A stretch of DNA of 64,000 bases from Gonocerus acuteangulatus (taxonomy: Eukaryota; Arthropoda; Insecta; Hemiptera; Coreidae). The position numbers and the translations under genes were made by a program. The DNA is taken from the NCBI GenBank assembly GCA_946811695.1, contig OX328124.1, positions 29,568,148 through 29,632,147 of the forward strand, in the 5' to 3' direction. This document shows, in pieces, positions 37,410 through 47,699 of this stretch. The notes under the pieces were generated by a model. That model saw nothing but the letters and a program-made list of their open reading frames with translations. It had not been told where the DNA came from and did no database searches. Every line of letters starts with the position of its first letter. Within the stretch, counting starts at the first letter, position 1.

Positions 37410-37605
37410 AATCAAGGGATGATTGGGATTCGGCTAGGAGAAAAAATGTCAGATCCTCAAGCATCTTGATTTTTCTCCCTCAACTAGGCATTTTTTTAGT
37501 GCTGAAGAAGGCTGCCAAAGAGCAGCCGAAATGTCCGATATAAATTTGTACGTTTTTTTCTCCTAGCCGAATCCTAAAATATCCCTTGTCTTCGCATCAC
37601 CTTAA
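37410..37605. mobile_element. Fold-back element with hammerhead-like core
   Basis: AAGGGATGATTGGGATTCGG at the left is mirrored by CCGAATCCTAAAATATCCCT at the right. TAGGAGAAAAAATGTCAGAT begins the left inner arm. The right arm carries a core close to consensus at 37502. Confidence 0.6.
37502..37536 (+). ncRNA. Hammerhead-like core in fold-back element
   Basis: CTGAAGA, stem GGCTGC/GCAGCC (6 bp, CAAAGA loop), then GAAATGTCC. All invariant core positions are present. The helix I flanks pair only partly. Confidence 0.5.
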
Positions 37606-37626
37606 CGGCTATCTTCATCTCGTTGT

Positions 37627-37790
37627 AGGAGGCCCGGTGGCCGTGAGAGTTAAGGCGTGAGAACTTAACACACGACGCCAAAGGGTCGTGGGTTCGATTG
37701 CCACTAGGGGTGGCTTTTCTTTAGAAAAAAAGATAATCCGTCCTAAAAATTCTCAGCTAACAATAAATGGTCATTAAAATTTATTTGATT
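37627..37790 (+). mobile_element. tRNA-derived SINE (Ser/Leu-like head), copy 2
   Basis: The head contains GGAGGCCCGGTGGCCGTGAG (A-box region) and GGGTCGTGGGTTCGATTGCC (B-box). The body GGCTTTTCTTTAGAAAAAAA is followed by the ATAATCCGTCC-AAAATTCTCAG-TAACAATAAATGG block that recurs in the other copies. It lies in pum intron 1 in sense orientation. Confidence 0.75.
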
Positions 37791-37799
37791 ATATATCTA

Positions 37800-38390
37800 T
37801 GAAAATATACATACTATTTTTTAATGGGGTAATACATGAGGCAATCTTCTAGATTGTGCTTTATCATAGAAAATTAACGTTAGAGAACTCAACTGCCAAT
37901 GCCTTAATGTCCAACTAACTGCCAAGAACCTTATTGTCCTTGTATTCTCTGTAAAGTTTTTCAATAAAGTTGTTGTATTTAATAATAAAGTAAATGAATT
38001 GCTTCTTATTTCTAATGGCCCTGTTTGTTTTTCTCCACTGATGGCCATTTATCCATTCCGTGAATGGATTAAGCTGATTACTGGCTCGATTCCAGGGGAA
38101 CATATTTGAGAAGTTTGTAAGTTTGCCGGCGCCAGCCTTGAAGCTCATCTCTCCGAGTAGCCTTATCACAGCGGGGATACAAATTAGAGGTCCTTATCTC
38201 CTCCCTCGCAACCTTCGGATAACTCACTTCTTGCTCAATTGTCTCCCCGTCGTCTATTTTAATACTTTATAAAGTCCGCTCAGTGTCCGTTTCAAGATTT
38301 AAGGGGAGAGAAAGATATCGTATAGCCAGAAATAGTTGTGTACCTTCAACATTCTGAGATGTTGGCTTCATATATCTTGGCGAAGATAAA
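37800..38390. other. Intron stretch with an unassigned antisense frame
   Basis: A minus-strand frame (37915-38169, 84 codons) reads protein-like (FPWNRASNQLNPFTEWINGH). I cannot place it in a family. It may be a mobile-element remnant. Confidence 0.25.
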
Positions 38391-38393
38391 AAG

Positions 38394-39491
38394 TCCGTCA
38401 CGCAGGAGCTGCATAACTAAGCACTTTCCTTAGAATTTTTGTAGTGTAGGCAACATTACTTCTTATGAGGACTGTTCAATTATTAATTTTGTAAATAATT
38501 TGCTTCCAGAGTTATGTTAATACATGATACTGTACTACTTAATAACTACACAAAAACTTCATTTTCCGTCTTTTGATCTGACGCAGGAAAAGGATACAGT
38601 CCCCCTAATGGGAGATAGCGCTCCTCGCGGTGGCTTTGGGAACCTACGTCTGGCGGGCTAAATCTAATGAAACAGAGTTTAAGGTAAACCCTCCTTTCCG
38701 ATAGACCGATTTACTTCATTTTCACAACACTTCTTTCTCATGAGATACCCATGACGTATACCGCGTTTCGTTACAATACAGCAGAAATTACGACCGGTAT
38801 GAGTATATTAGTACTTTAAGTCCGGAGTAAACCCCCCACCAAATAACCCGACTTAGTTTATTTTTACAACCCATTTTCTCTGTTGATTACCGCCACGAAT
38901 ACCGAGTTTCGTTGAAATGTAACAAAAATTACGGTGAGGGTCCATGAGCTTGGAGGGTCTGGTCGGCCTGGTCCCACCGAACAGACCCTCGGTCATAAGC
39001 TCATGTCATGTAATATCTGTAGTATACGCTAAACCCTCATCTAGTGGGGGGCCTGCGATATCGGTGGGCGTGCCCTCGCCTGGTCGGGTCCTGTCGGTGG
39101 TGGTGGCGCTATCTATCACCCCAATCAAGGCATAAATCGCCCGTGTGGCTGACATGCCTTAAAACACAAAAAAAAAAATTACGGCTGGTAGTGGCAAATT
39201 GGTAATGTGGGTCCGGAGTAAACCCCCTCCCCCCTCCTAATGAACGGATTTAGTTTATTTTCACAACATATTTCTCCCTTTAGATCAAAATAACGAATAC
39301 CGAGTTTCGTTGAAATATAACAAAAACTACGGCTGGCTTGGTCTAATTAGTGTTTTGGGTCCGGGGTAAACCCCCCCTCCCGTTGGACCGATTTTGGTGG
39401 TTAACGAACTCGTTCAATCGTTTGCTGATTGAACGCTATATACCACGTTTCGTGAAGAAAAAACAAAAATTCTGGTCGCTATCGTGGTAAC

Positions 39492-39546
<55 letters not shown>
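38394..39546 (+). mobile_element. Family A element with a nested retroposed insert
   Basis: The 5' tip TCCGTCACGCAGGAGCTGC and the following AACTAAGCACTTTCCTTAG are intact. Modules follow, interrupted at 38940-39167 by a GC-rich insert. The copy ends within the TA tract (about 39494-39546), so its 3' hairpin is missing. Confidence 0.65.
38940..39167 (+). mobile_element. GC-rich retroposed fragment with poly-A and target duplication
   Basis: An insert of about 230 bp starting at TGAGGGTCCATGAGC and ending in CCTTAAAACAC plus an A tract. AAAAATTACGG occurs on both sides, an 11-bp target-site duplication, and it interrupts a family A module. The open frame of 63 codons is low-complexity (VVVALSITP). 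Probably a 5'-truncated LINE 3' end or a SINE; the family is unknown. Confidence 0.6.
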
Positions 39547-39550
<4 letters not shown>

Positions 39551-40134
39551 CGTTTATTTGTTAGTTACACAGATTATAAAACGGGTTACCCTCCTAAAAA
39601 ATGATTTTTTTAAAAACATAATAAAGAGAAATGATCGGGGTTAGGTCGTGCGGTATCTTAAGTTTGTGGTAATAGAACTACATATTTTTATAAAAAAAAT
39701 GAGTTTTATTTTTGCAGACGTTATCCAATCCCAACGGCCAATGATCTCCTTTCAATGGATTACAATAATAGGCAGATGATTTATCAACAAAATATAAACA
39801 CTTTTACTTAGTAGTCAATATGGGCGTAGACATATCATATCCCCTATCGCCTTCCTTGAGAAGGGATTCACTATCCCAGAACTGCTGAATACTGATATCA
39901 AGACGATTCCTTCCCTATTATAGCGGGTATATGTCGGAATGCCAAGCGCTTTAAATGCGTGACTCAGAAGAAATTGTGTTACCTTGATGAGGGATACTAT
40001 GTTTATTTTAGAATCCCCACATTTAGCCTGACTAAATGGAAATCCCCCTGACTAAGGGCATCGATTCTTCCCTTCTCAACAACACAGTAACATTTAATTC
40101 AAAACTTTGTTGTGGCACAGATACTATGGGCGTA
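39547..40134. other. Intron stretch with a fold-back relic
   Basis: ATGATCGGGGTTAGGTCGTG (about 39632) and CCAATCCCAACGGCCAATGA (about 39725) recall the fold-back element ends but lack the cores. The rest is unremarkable. Confidence 0.3.
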
Positions 40135-40389
40135 TATAAGGGGAGGGGCTGAGGGGTCTGCAGCCCTCCCGAAATTTTGATTTGATCGGTAAAAATTCCA
40201 TAAAACCCTTAAAAATAAATTAAATAAGATCATTTAGATCATAAAATATATTCTATTTTGGGTGTAATAGTTGGCTAAAACTCTTCCAAGATCTAAATTG
40301 TTAGTATTCCATACACGGGAAATGGTCTCAGCCCCCCTCCCCGACATTTTCCCAGCCCCCTCCGAAATTATTTTCTATATACGCCCATG
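40135..40389. mobile_element. MITE family M2
   Basis: Ends TATGGGCGTATATAAGGGGA and TATATACGCCCATG are inverted, with further inverted homology inside (GAGGGGCTG near the left; CAGCCCCCTCC near the right). About 255 bp. A fragment with the same right end sits at about 57640-57673. Confidence 0.6.
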
Positions 40390-40790
40390 CAGAGATGGGC
40401 ATAATTTTATTTATAAATAAAAATACGAATTTATTCGTACTTCATATATTTGTGAATACGAATATAAATAAATTCGTACTTCATATATTCATTAGTGCGA
40501 ATACGAATTTATTTTTATTCACATATATTAAATATAAACATACAAATAAAATTTTATTCGCAAATTTTTCTGCGAATAAAAATAAATTAACAGAAAAAAA
40601 TTGTAAATAATCACAAAAAATGTGAATATTTACGAAAAATCAAGTGATTACAACAAAAAAAAATCACATTAAAATATACGAATAAAAATTTATTCACATT
40701 ATAATTTGTGAATAAAAATTTATTCACAATAAAATTCGCAAATAAATTATGAATTTATTCGTATTAAGGTATAACGAAAGTTATTGAAGG

Positions 40791-40831
<41 letters not shown>

Positions 40832-41028
40832 GTTTAACGTCTAGGGTTTTAGCGCCTAGATTTTTTCTTTACCCCGAGTCCGCCGCGGGACCACCAGCCA
40901 TGCAGGGACACAGTTTGCCATCTATGCCTCCATAAAAAAAAAAAAATCAAGTGATTACAAAAAAAATCACATTAAAATATACGAATAAAAATTTATTCGT
41001 ATTAAGGTATAACGAAAGTTATTGAAGG

Positions 41029-41040
<12 letters not shown>
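40390..41040. repeat. AT-rich short-motif array with internal duplication and SINE-like insert
   Basis: Starts with CAGAGATGGGCATAATTTTA, a hAT-like terminus without a recognised right end. Dozens of AATAAAAATTTATTC/GCGAATAAA variants follow on both strands. TCAAGTGATTACAA...GTTATTGAAGGTGA occurs at about 40640-40793 and, shortened, at about 40948-41033, each followed by a T tract. Between them (about 40829-40931) a GC-richer minus-strand piece, CTAGGCGCTAAAACCCTAG, resembles a SINE tail. Confidence 0.45.
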
Positions 41041-41066
<26 letters not shown>

Positions 41067-41070
<4 letters not shown>

Positions 41071-41336
41071 TATAAACACCGTCGTTTGGGTATTTTAAAA
41101 AATCTGCTTTAAAGTAATGCTCTCTATACATGATATACACGCTGCTAGGATTGCTAACTACATGACAGAGCCACATAAAGCTGATCGTGCGAAGAACAGC
41201 TAGTACTTAGATCCAGACCCTCAACTTTCAGCGTCTGACCTTGGGCTTTATTAATTGTCATCGCGAAACATTGGTTCACTAATAATTGAATACTATGGGC
41301 AGCGATGCGGCTCTCGGCTATAAACGTCGAGATGAT
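41067..41336 (-). pseudogene. Helitron/Helentron-type helicase, C-terminal fragment (decayed)
   Basis: On the minus strand one frame reads ESRIAAHSIQLLVNQ, then CFAMTINKAQGQTLKVEGLD (about 41225-41290) and HDQLYVALS (about 41155-41190). One base out of frame it continues with VSNPSSVYIMYREHY to a T tract at 41068. FAMTINKAQGQT and QLYVALSR are the last conserved motifs (including motif VI) of the PIF1-like SF1 helicase that forms the C-terminal half of Helitron-superfamily Rep-Hel transposases. A host PIF1 gene is the alternative, but the isolation and the frameshift fit a dead mobile-element fragment. No Rep nuclease is visible nearby. Confidence 0.65.
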
Positions 41337-42148
41337 TCTTTACAATTGCATAACTTTTTTATTTATGAACCGATTGACAAGAAACAAACACTCTATGTTT
41401 AGTAAAGCTTTCCTCAATATATTAGTGAAACCCACATCTAAGTCGGATTAACCGTTTCTGAGATTAGCCTGCATAAACGCAGAGACAAACAGACAAATCA
41501 TTGTTTTGGGTGCTATTGCGCTGATAAAGGCGCCCGATAATATTCTTTCTCATATATCTTCCATGTAAAGACAGCGCTTCGTTACAATACAACGGAGGCG
41601 ATTAACAAATTATGAGTTTTCTAAAGACAGTATTTAGTGACCTTAACATAATTTTACAAACTAAATGTTGAATGGAAATTCAAGAAGAACTCAAGGTTTG
41701 AGTTATATTTGTCTCAATGTTTTCCACAAGTCTCAATGATATCTGATATGTAGATCCTAACTATATGTTGATCCTATATTCTCAAGTATTTTAAAATTTA
41801 TACTCTCTTCGTCAACAATTCTTTCTCTCCTCCATTGAAAGATATGATGTCTTGCAGCGTAAAACAAACCGCATTTAAAGATTTTTTTGGTAGCTAGTGA
41901 AAATATTTTGGAACTCTAATTACAGAAGAATATTACAACTTTTTTAAAATTAATGTTGTTCTTTTAAGGCCATGTGTGTAGCTAAATCATATAATTTTGT
42001 CTAAATCCACTCAACATAAAAAAAGTTCAAAATAATTACCTATGAGCAATGACAGCTGGTTACTGTATGAAAATATGTTTAATGTGGATTTTGAGCGTAT
42101 AGAGGTAAGATAATATTAAAGTGTGAATTTAAAGACGTATTTATTTAT
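41337..42148. other. Intron stretch next to the helicase relic
   Basis: TCGGATTAACCGTTTCTGAG and CAGAGACAAACAGACAAAT (about 41450-41500) resemble the terminal modules of HINE-like repeats. The remainder is AT-rich with no recognised feature. Confidence 0.3.
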
Positions 42149-42151
42149 GTT

Positions 42152-42273
42152 AGCACTTTCCTCCGAAGGAAAGTAGCTATTGAGGTTGCACTCATGACGG
42201 AATTTTTGAAAAATTTCTTAGAATCTTTGTCGATCCTACGTAGTAGACACCGAAAATGACCCCAGTTAAAATT

Positions 42274-42315
<42 letters not shown>

Positions 42316-43635
42316 CGTTAACATGATACAGGCCAGAGTTGTTTTTTTTTTTTCGGCACGAAACTTAGTATATAGTATTCCCCCATCAAACGATTGAACG
42401 AGTTTGTTAACCAACAAAATCAGTCCATCCAGAGGGGGGTTTACTCCGGAGCCAAACTAGTTATTTGTCAATACCAGCCATAATTTTTGTTATATTTCAA
42501 CGAAACTCAGCATTTGTAGTGGTCAACTGAAGAGTAAAATTTGTTGTAAAAATAAACTGAATCGGTTGACTAGAAGGGGGTAATTTCAGACAGAAATTAC
42601 TAATTTCCTTATACGGGTCGTAATATCTGTTGTATTGTTACGAAACTCAGTATACGTCCTGGCTATTTAATAACAAAAAAGTGTTGTGAAAATTAACTAA
42701 ATCGGTCTATCGGAAGGGGGGGGGGGGTACTTTGTACTATGCTTGAATTGAATTCTCTCGCCAAACGTAGGTTCGCGAAACTCATCAAGATCAATATGTG
42801 AAGCTTTGTGTATTTATTACGGAGTGTAGTACCACCCATACGCAAAACTCTGGAAGGAAATTAATTTCAAAATTAATATTTTTTATTTTAACTTACTGCC
42901 TCTACTCGAAAAGAGTCATTGGCAGGTCAATGAATTATTTACACTTGTAATTTTATAATTTTACAAAAGTCAATTATTTTTTGTGTTATGTCGAGGTTGT
43001 CCATTTGTGCCTCTTTCAGGGTCTTCGGTATTCCTTGGGCTTCTCTTTACTTATGGAAAACAGGAGGATATGTTCGACGGTTATGATGTCCTGGCAGGTG
43101 TCGCATGTCGGTGGGTGTAAGCCATGTAGTAAGTGCGTGTGGGTCAATTTAATCTGCCCAATTCGCAGTCTTGTTAGCAGCACTTCATTTTTCCTGTTTT
43201 GCCGGTGTGACGTTGTCCATTCCTTTACATCTTCTTTAATTCTCCTTAGGTGGTTATTTAGTTTTAACCTATTTTCAGACCACTGGAATAGTAATTTCTT
43301 CTTGACATAATATTTTATGTCCGGAGCGGGGGCTTCTTCAATAAAAATTACTCCTTCGACCTGATCTCGAGCTGAGTTTGCCTCCTCATCTGCCTTCTGG
43401 TTAAGACCAATATCGCGGTGAGAAGGGACCCAGATGAGAGCAAGTGTCTCATTTGATATATGGATTCTTCTATTTTTTGGGCTATTGGGTTCTTTGAGGT
43501 TCTGTCTTTCAAAATTAATAATTGAAACAGCTGCTCACAAAAGCAAGGTTATTTTAAGCAAATTATTCAGGAATGCACTCGACCCTAAACAATTCCGAGG
43601 AAAGTGCTTAGTTATGCAGCTGCTGCGTGACGGAC
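42152..43635 (-). mobile_element. Family A element with nested LINE
   Basis: The minus-strand 3' hairpin end is at 42152-42175 (TTAGCACTTTCCTCCGAAGG) and the 5' tip at 43622-43635 (complement of TCCGTCACGCAGC). A TA/GT tract lies at about 42272-42315. The copy is interrupted at 42879-43506 by a LINE fragment flanked by a 14-bp duplication. Another family A copy starts 4 bp beyond the 5' tip. Confidence 0.65.
42879..43506 (-). mobile_element. Non-LTR retrotransposon 3' end (RNase H plus C-terminal tail)
   Basis: On the minus strand an open frame from 43506 to a stop at 43016-43018 reads LALIWVPSHRDIGLNQKADE, the RNase H motif around the last catalytic histidine and aspartate. It continues with NEVLLTRLRIGQIKLTH, PTCDTCQD and VEHILLFS, the zinc-knuckle tail of Jockey/I-type ORF2. 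TTTCAAAATTAATA lies on both sides (42865-42878, 43507-43520), a target duplication. It is 5'-truncated, but its retained frame is uninterrupted, so the insertion is relatively young. Confidence 0.8.
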
Positions 43636-43638
43636 CTT

Positions 43639-44828
43639 TTAGCACTTTCCTCCGAAGGAAAGTAGCTATTGAGGTTGGACTCATGACGGAATTTTTGAAA
43701 AATTTCTTCAAATCTTTATCGATCCTACCTAGTAGACACCGAAAATGACCCCCGTTAAAATTTATATATATCTATATATATATATATATGTGTCTGTTAA
43801 CATGATAGCGGCCAGAGTTTTTGTTTTTTCGTCACGAAACTTGGTATATAGCATTCAATTAGCAAACGATTGAACGAGTTCGTTAACCACCAAAATCGGA
43901 CCACCGGAAGGGGGGGTTTACCCCGAACCCAAAACACTAATTTGACCATTTCAGCCGTAATATTTGTTATATTTCAACGAAACTTGGTATTCGTACTGGT
44001 AATATAGAGAGAAAAGTGAGCTATAAAAAGAAACCAAATCGGTTCATAAGGAGGGGGGGTTTACTCCGGACCGACAATACCAATTCGCCACTACCAGCCG
44101 TGATTTTAGGTATATTTCGACGAAACTCGGTATTCATAGTGGTAATCTACAGGTAAATATGTGTTGTAAAAATAAACTAAATCGGTTCATTAGGAGGGGG
44201 GGTTTACTCCAGACCCACAATACCAATTCGCCACTACCAACCGTGATTTTTGGTATATTTCGACGAAACTCGGTATTCGTAGTGGTAATCTACAGGTAAA
44301 TATGTGTTGTAAAAATAAACTAAATCGGTTCATTAGGAGGGGGGGTTTACTCCGGACCTAAATTACTAATATACTCATACTGGTCGTAATTTCTGCTGTA
44401 TTGTAACGAAACGCGGTATACGTTGTGGGTAACTCATGAGAAAGAAGTGTTGTAAAAATGAGCTGAATCGGTCAATCGGAAAGGGGGGTTTACTTTGTAA
44501 TATATTTCAATAGAAAAGCCAGCCAGACATAGGTTCACAAAGGCGCCGCAAGGAGCGCTAGAGGGACTGTATCCGGTTCCTGCGTTAGATCAAAATACAA
44601 TAATATGAGGATTTTGTATTTATTACGTAGTGTAGTAGGTACCATGTGTAAACATAACTCTGGAAGCAAATTAATAATTTATCAGTTACTCATTACAAAA
44701 TTAAAAGAGAACTATTCATGTTTTTATTTTATTTATGTAGGATATTTTAAGCAAATTGTTCTGGAAAGCAGTCTACACTACCCAAATTCTGAGGAAAGTG
44801 CTTAGTTATGCAGCTGCTGCGTGACGGA
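43639..44828 (-). mobile_element. Family A element, best-preserved copy
   Basis: Runs from the hairpin end (TTAGCACTTTCCTCCGAAGG, 43639) to the tip complement (CTGCGTGACGGA, 44828). The module anchor GGACC/GGTTCAT/GGTCAAT recurs at 43898, 44041, 44184, 44327 and 44470: exactly 143 bp each time, five modules. A short TA tract lies at about 43765-43790. No reading frame is conserved across modules, which argues for a structural rather than a coding role. Confidence 0.75.
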
Positions 44829-44874
44829 CTTTTTTAACATACTTTTATATGAAACAAAGATTTCTTGGGCAGGT

Positions 44875-45005
44875 TTTCTATAGGTTACTACCTGTAGAAA
44901 TCCTTTCTAGCTAGTATAGGGCTGATGTATTTTATTTTATTTTCCAAATAAAATCCATCGCCCTCAGTGGGAATCAAGCCCACAACCTTAGGCAATATAC
45001 TTTGT
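44875..45005 (-). mobile_element. tRNA-derived SINE fragment, copy 3
   Basis: On the minus strand GGTTGTGGGCTTGATTCCCA (B-box region) is followed by the body block TTTATTTGGAAAATAAAAT, then AGCCCTATACTAGCTAG and GTAGTAACCTATAG. The A-box half is missing. Confidence 0.55.
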
Positions 45006-46272
45006 ATTAAACTAAATTTTGTTCAGATAATTTAATAATTTACTTCCTGTATTGTTATGAATCTCTCGCAATTGATGAATGTAAATAACTCGAAAGTGGA
45101 ACACCTTTTCATTCTCATGTTTTAGAACGCTCTGCATTCAATTTGTTTGAGATTTATTGCCATCTTTGACAGGATGGGAAATAGATACAGTGGCACAGAT
45201 ATTTGAATTTGATTTTTACGCTTCATCGCCAATGATTTGAATCCATGAGATACAAATGTCACATCCAATATTTATGAAAAGTATTCATATATTATTTTAA
45301 CCAAGTTCCTTTTTAGTAATTGTCGTCGATATGAAGTTCATTTGGCATTGTGTGGGTTGATGCTCTCAAATGTTTTTAATACATGAGCATCCTCTTAGCC
45401 CTTCTTTCCCTCTCAAAATACGCTGAAAATGAAAACAAGCTGGCTGAAAACTGCCACAGGAAGACGGATACGAAGGGCGACCTCAACACTCCACCACAGA
45501 AGTTCACACTGATTCCTGCTTAGTTATTAATAAACTAACAATAAGACATCCTACAATGAACAATTGTTTTGAATATACTCCAGTAGAGCTTGCCCTTATG
45601 AAAAAAAATATTCAAACGTATTTTCCTCAAAACTATCTTTTGTTGAGTTCACCCTTCGTATCCACAACACCTCAATTGTTCTCTATATGAAAAAAAAAAA
45701 AAAATAAATCACTATACTGCCTTGCTGAATAGAGCATCAGTGTATTAAAGTTTAATAATTTTCTTAGTTAAAGTTTAATAATTTGCGTTATGTCTCAACG
45801 CAAGAATAAGTTCATTCATTTATTTAGCTTTCCATCTTTCTATACCAGCATTTTTATTATATGCTCCGGCACTTTCTTCTGAGCAATAATTAATTCTCAC
45901 TTTCTGATTCCAATTTCTTGTAGGTAATTATTATAATTTGTTACGCTATAATACAAAACTCAGTTGTCCGGTTTGGTTTAGAAGGCATTCCAAGGTAGTT
46001 CAGAATATGTGAGTTTCATCAATTTTTCTGAAATTAAGAAATAAGTAAATAACTTATTCATCAATACTACTCTAAACAAGTTATGCCACAAATGTCCATA
46101 ATAATATACTTCTACAAGTTTAGTCTTCAAAAGACAAAATAGAGATTCTGTCTTGACTTTTTTAAGGCATTCTTTCTTTTTTTTTGTATAATGTTTATTT
46201 TGATATATTTCAATTCTAAAATCTAAATTTTATTATTTTCAGTTTTTTTTATGAGTATGTTTTCATTTACAG
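45006..46272. other. End of pum intron 1
   Basis: No recognised element. A 46-codon frame at 45383-45523 starts MSILLALLSLSKYAE and ends TPPQKFTLIPA. A T-rich tract and TTTACAG (to 46272) form the acceptor for the next pum exon. Confidence 0.45.
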
Positions 46273-46463
46273 ACCATGCAGTATCACAGCCAATCACAAT
46301 GGTAGCAAGAAGATCAGGAAGCTTCCCGGGAAGTGAGGCTGGAAACATTCTTTCACCGAGGTCTTCTGAAACAGGAGGACTTGGAGTCAAAATGGTCGAG
46401 TATGTTTTGGGAACATCGCCAACGAGTAAAGAACTTGAGCCTCGGATGAGAGCCCTTGTAATG
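46273..46463 (+). CDS. pum: Pumilio, second coding exon in window
   Basis: Acceptor TTTACAG, donor GTAAGT. The first two bases complete the Asp codon begun in the previous exon (phase 1); the exon ends in phase 0. The peptide reads [16 protein letters not shown], then [20 protein letters not shown], then [23 protein letters not shown] and LSPRS..GGLGVxMVEYVLxSSP form the most conserved N-terminal block of animal Pumilio proteins. This exon is the strongest evidence for the assignment. The ELEPRMRAL extension resembles insect rather than vertebrate forms, as I recall them. Confidence 0.95.
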
Positions 46464-47699
46464 GTAAGTTTTTTTTTTTTTTTTTTCTAAAAAGAATTCT
46501 GAATGCTTTGTGCTGCCCCTTTTCTGAAACAATGAATAGTTCTTACTATTGACTTGAATTAGTTGTGTGTCTGAATAAATATCTGATCAAGTTGCTGATT
46601 TAAAAAGCAAGACGTTGGGTTTGATTTTTCAAATTATTTTTGAGAAATTAATTTGTGTCAATATACATTAAGAGGTATTTTATTATAAGGTTTTCCCCTG
46701 TCCTCAGAGCTTTAGGAAAGGCCCTATCCTGTCTATAAAAGGTAGGTAAACTATAGATAACCCGAAATTAAAATCTGTTATTTATAAATGGACATCCGAA
46801 TTTAAAGAAATATTAAACAACGTATTTATAAATCAATTGATTTAAACTAGTACAATTATAATCAGTTCCCCCCCCCAGGCATGTGTTTATTATAGAACTA
46901 ATTATTTATTTGTTTACAGCAAGGTAATAAGGCTTTCTCTTAGTTAAAGTGAAATTATTTTCTTGAATGTATTTTGTTACTTGCTTGGGTTTAATTTATC
47001 ATTCCCTGTCCGAAGGTAAGGGTAAGGATTGGTGGTGGGTGAGTTGTTTTTCCCAAAAAATTTTTTGTAAATACTAAATTATTTTAAAGAGCATATTCTT
47101 TGCTTGCTTATCTGTATGTGTGTGTGTCTTTTTATACACACTGTTGACTGCTTAAAGGCTTCTTTAATTTCAATTTCAATCCTTTTTACTGTGGAGAATA
47201 TTAAAGATAAGTAACACATACTGATGTAATAGCTAAAAGTTCCAAAACTTGTTTTTATACATTTAAAATAGTCAATACCTTATTCTATATATCTTACTAC
47301 TTGTACTATTAATAATAGAAATATATAAGGCCGACTGTTCCGGCTGGAAGAGCTCAAGTTTTGCAGAGACCTACTTACGTGGCCAGGATATTAGGTCCAT
47401 GTGTGGTCTCTCACTCGAGTGCTAGAGGTCTGGTGCTAATTTTCCTTGCTGTCCTTATATCAAAACAACAAAAGAAAAATTACAAATACTTCAAAGGGAA
47501 AAATTAAATAAATTCACATAAAATCGATCTCTTTCCTCAATAGGCAAATTTCCATTAACTTCTTTAAAACCAGACTGTTAATTGATTTTATAAGAAGTCA
47601 AGGAAAACAGTGAGATATTTACCTCATGATCTCCTAGCCAATATATTTCTCTGCCTCCTTGGCATTTAGTTGAAGAAGGCTGCCAGCGAGCATGACAAA

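Noticed and set aside
37915..38169. Antisense 84-codon frame as a host gene
   Set aside because: The composition is plausible, but no family, splice context or continuation was found.
42981..43310. 109-codon + strand frame
   Set aside because: It is the antisense shadow of the LINE RNase H/zinc-knuckle region on the minus strand.
44605..44805. Frame MRILYLLRSVVGTMCKHNSG, nearly identical to one at 57088-57291 and antisense at 23210-23452
   Set aside because: The similarity reflects copies of the family A 5' region. The frames carry different stops and no conserved function is evident.
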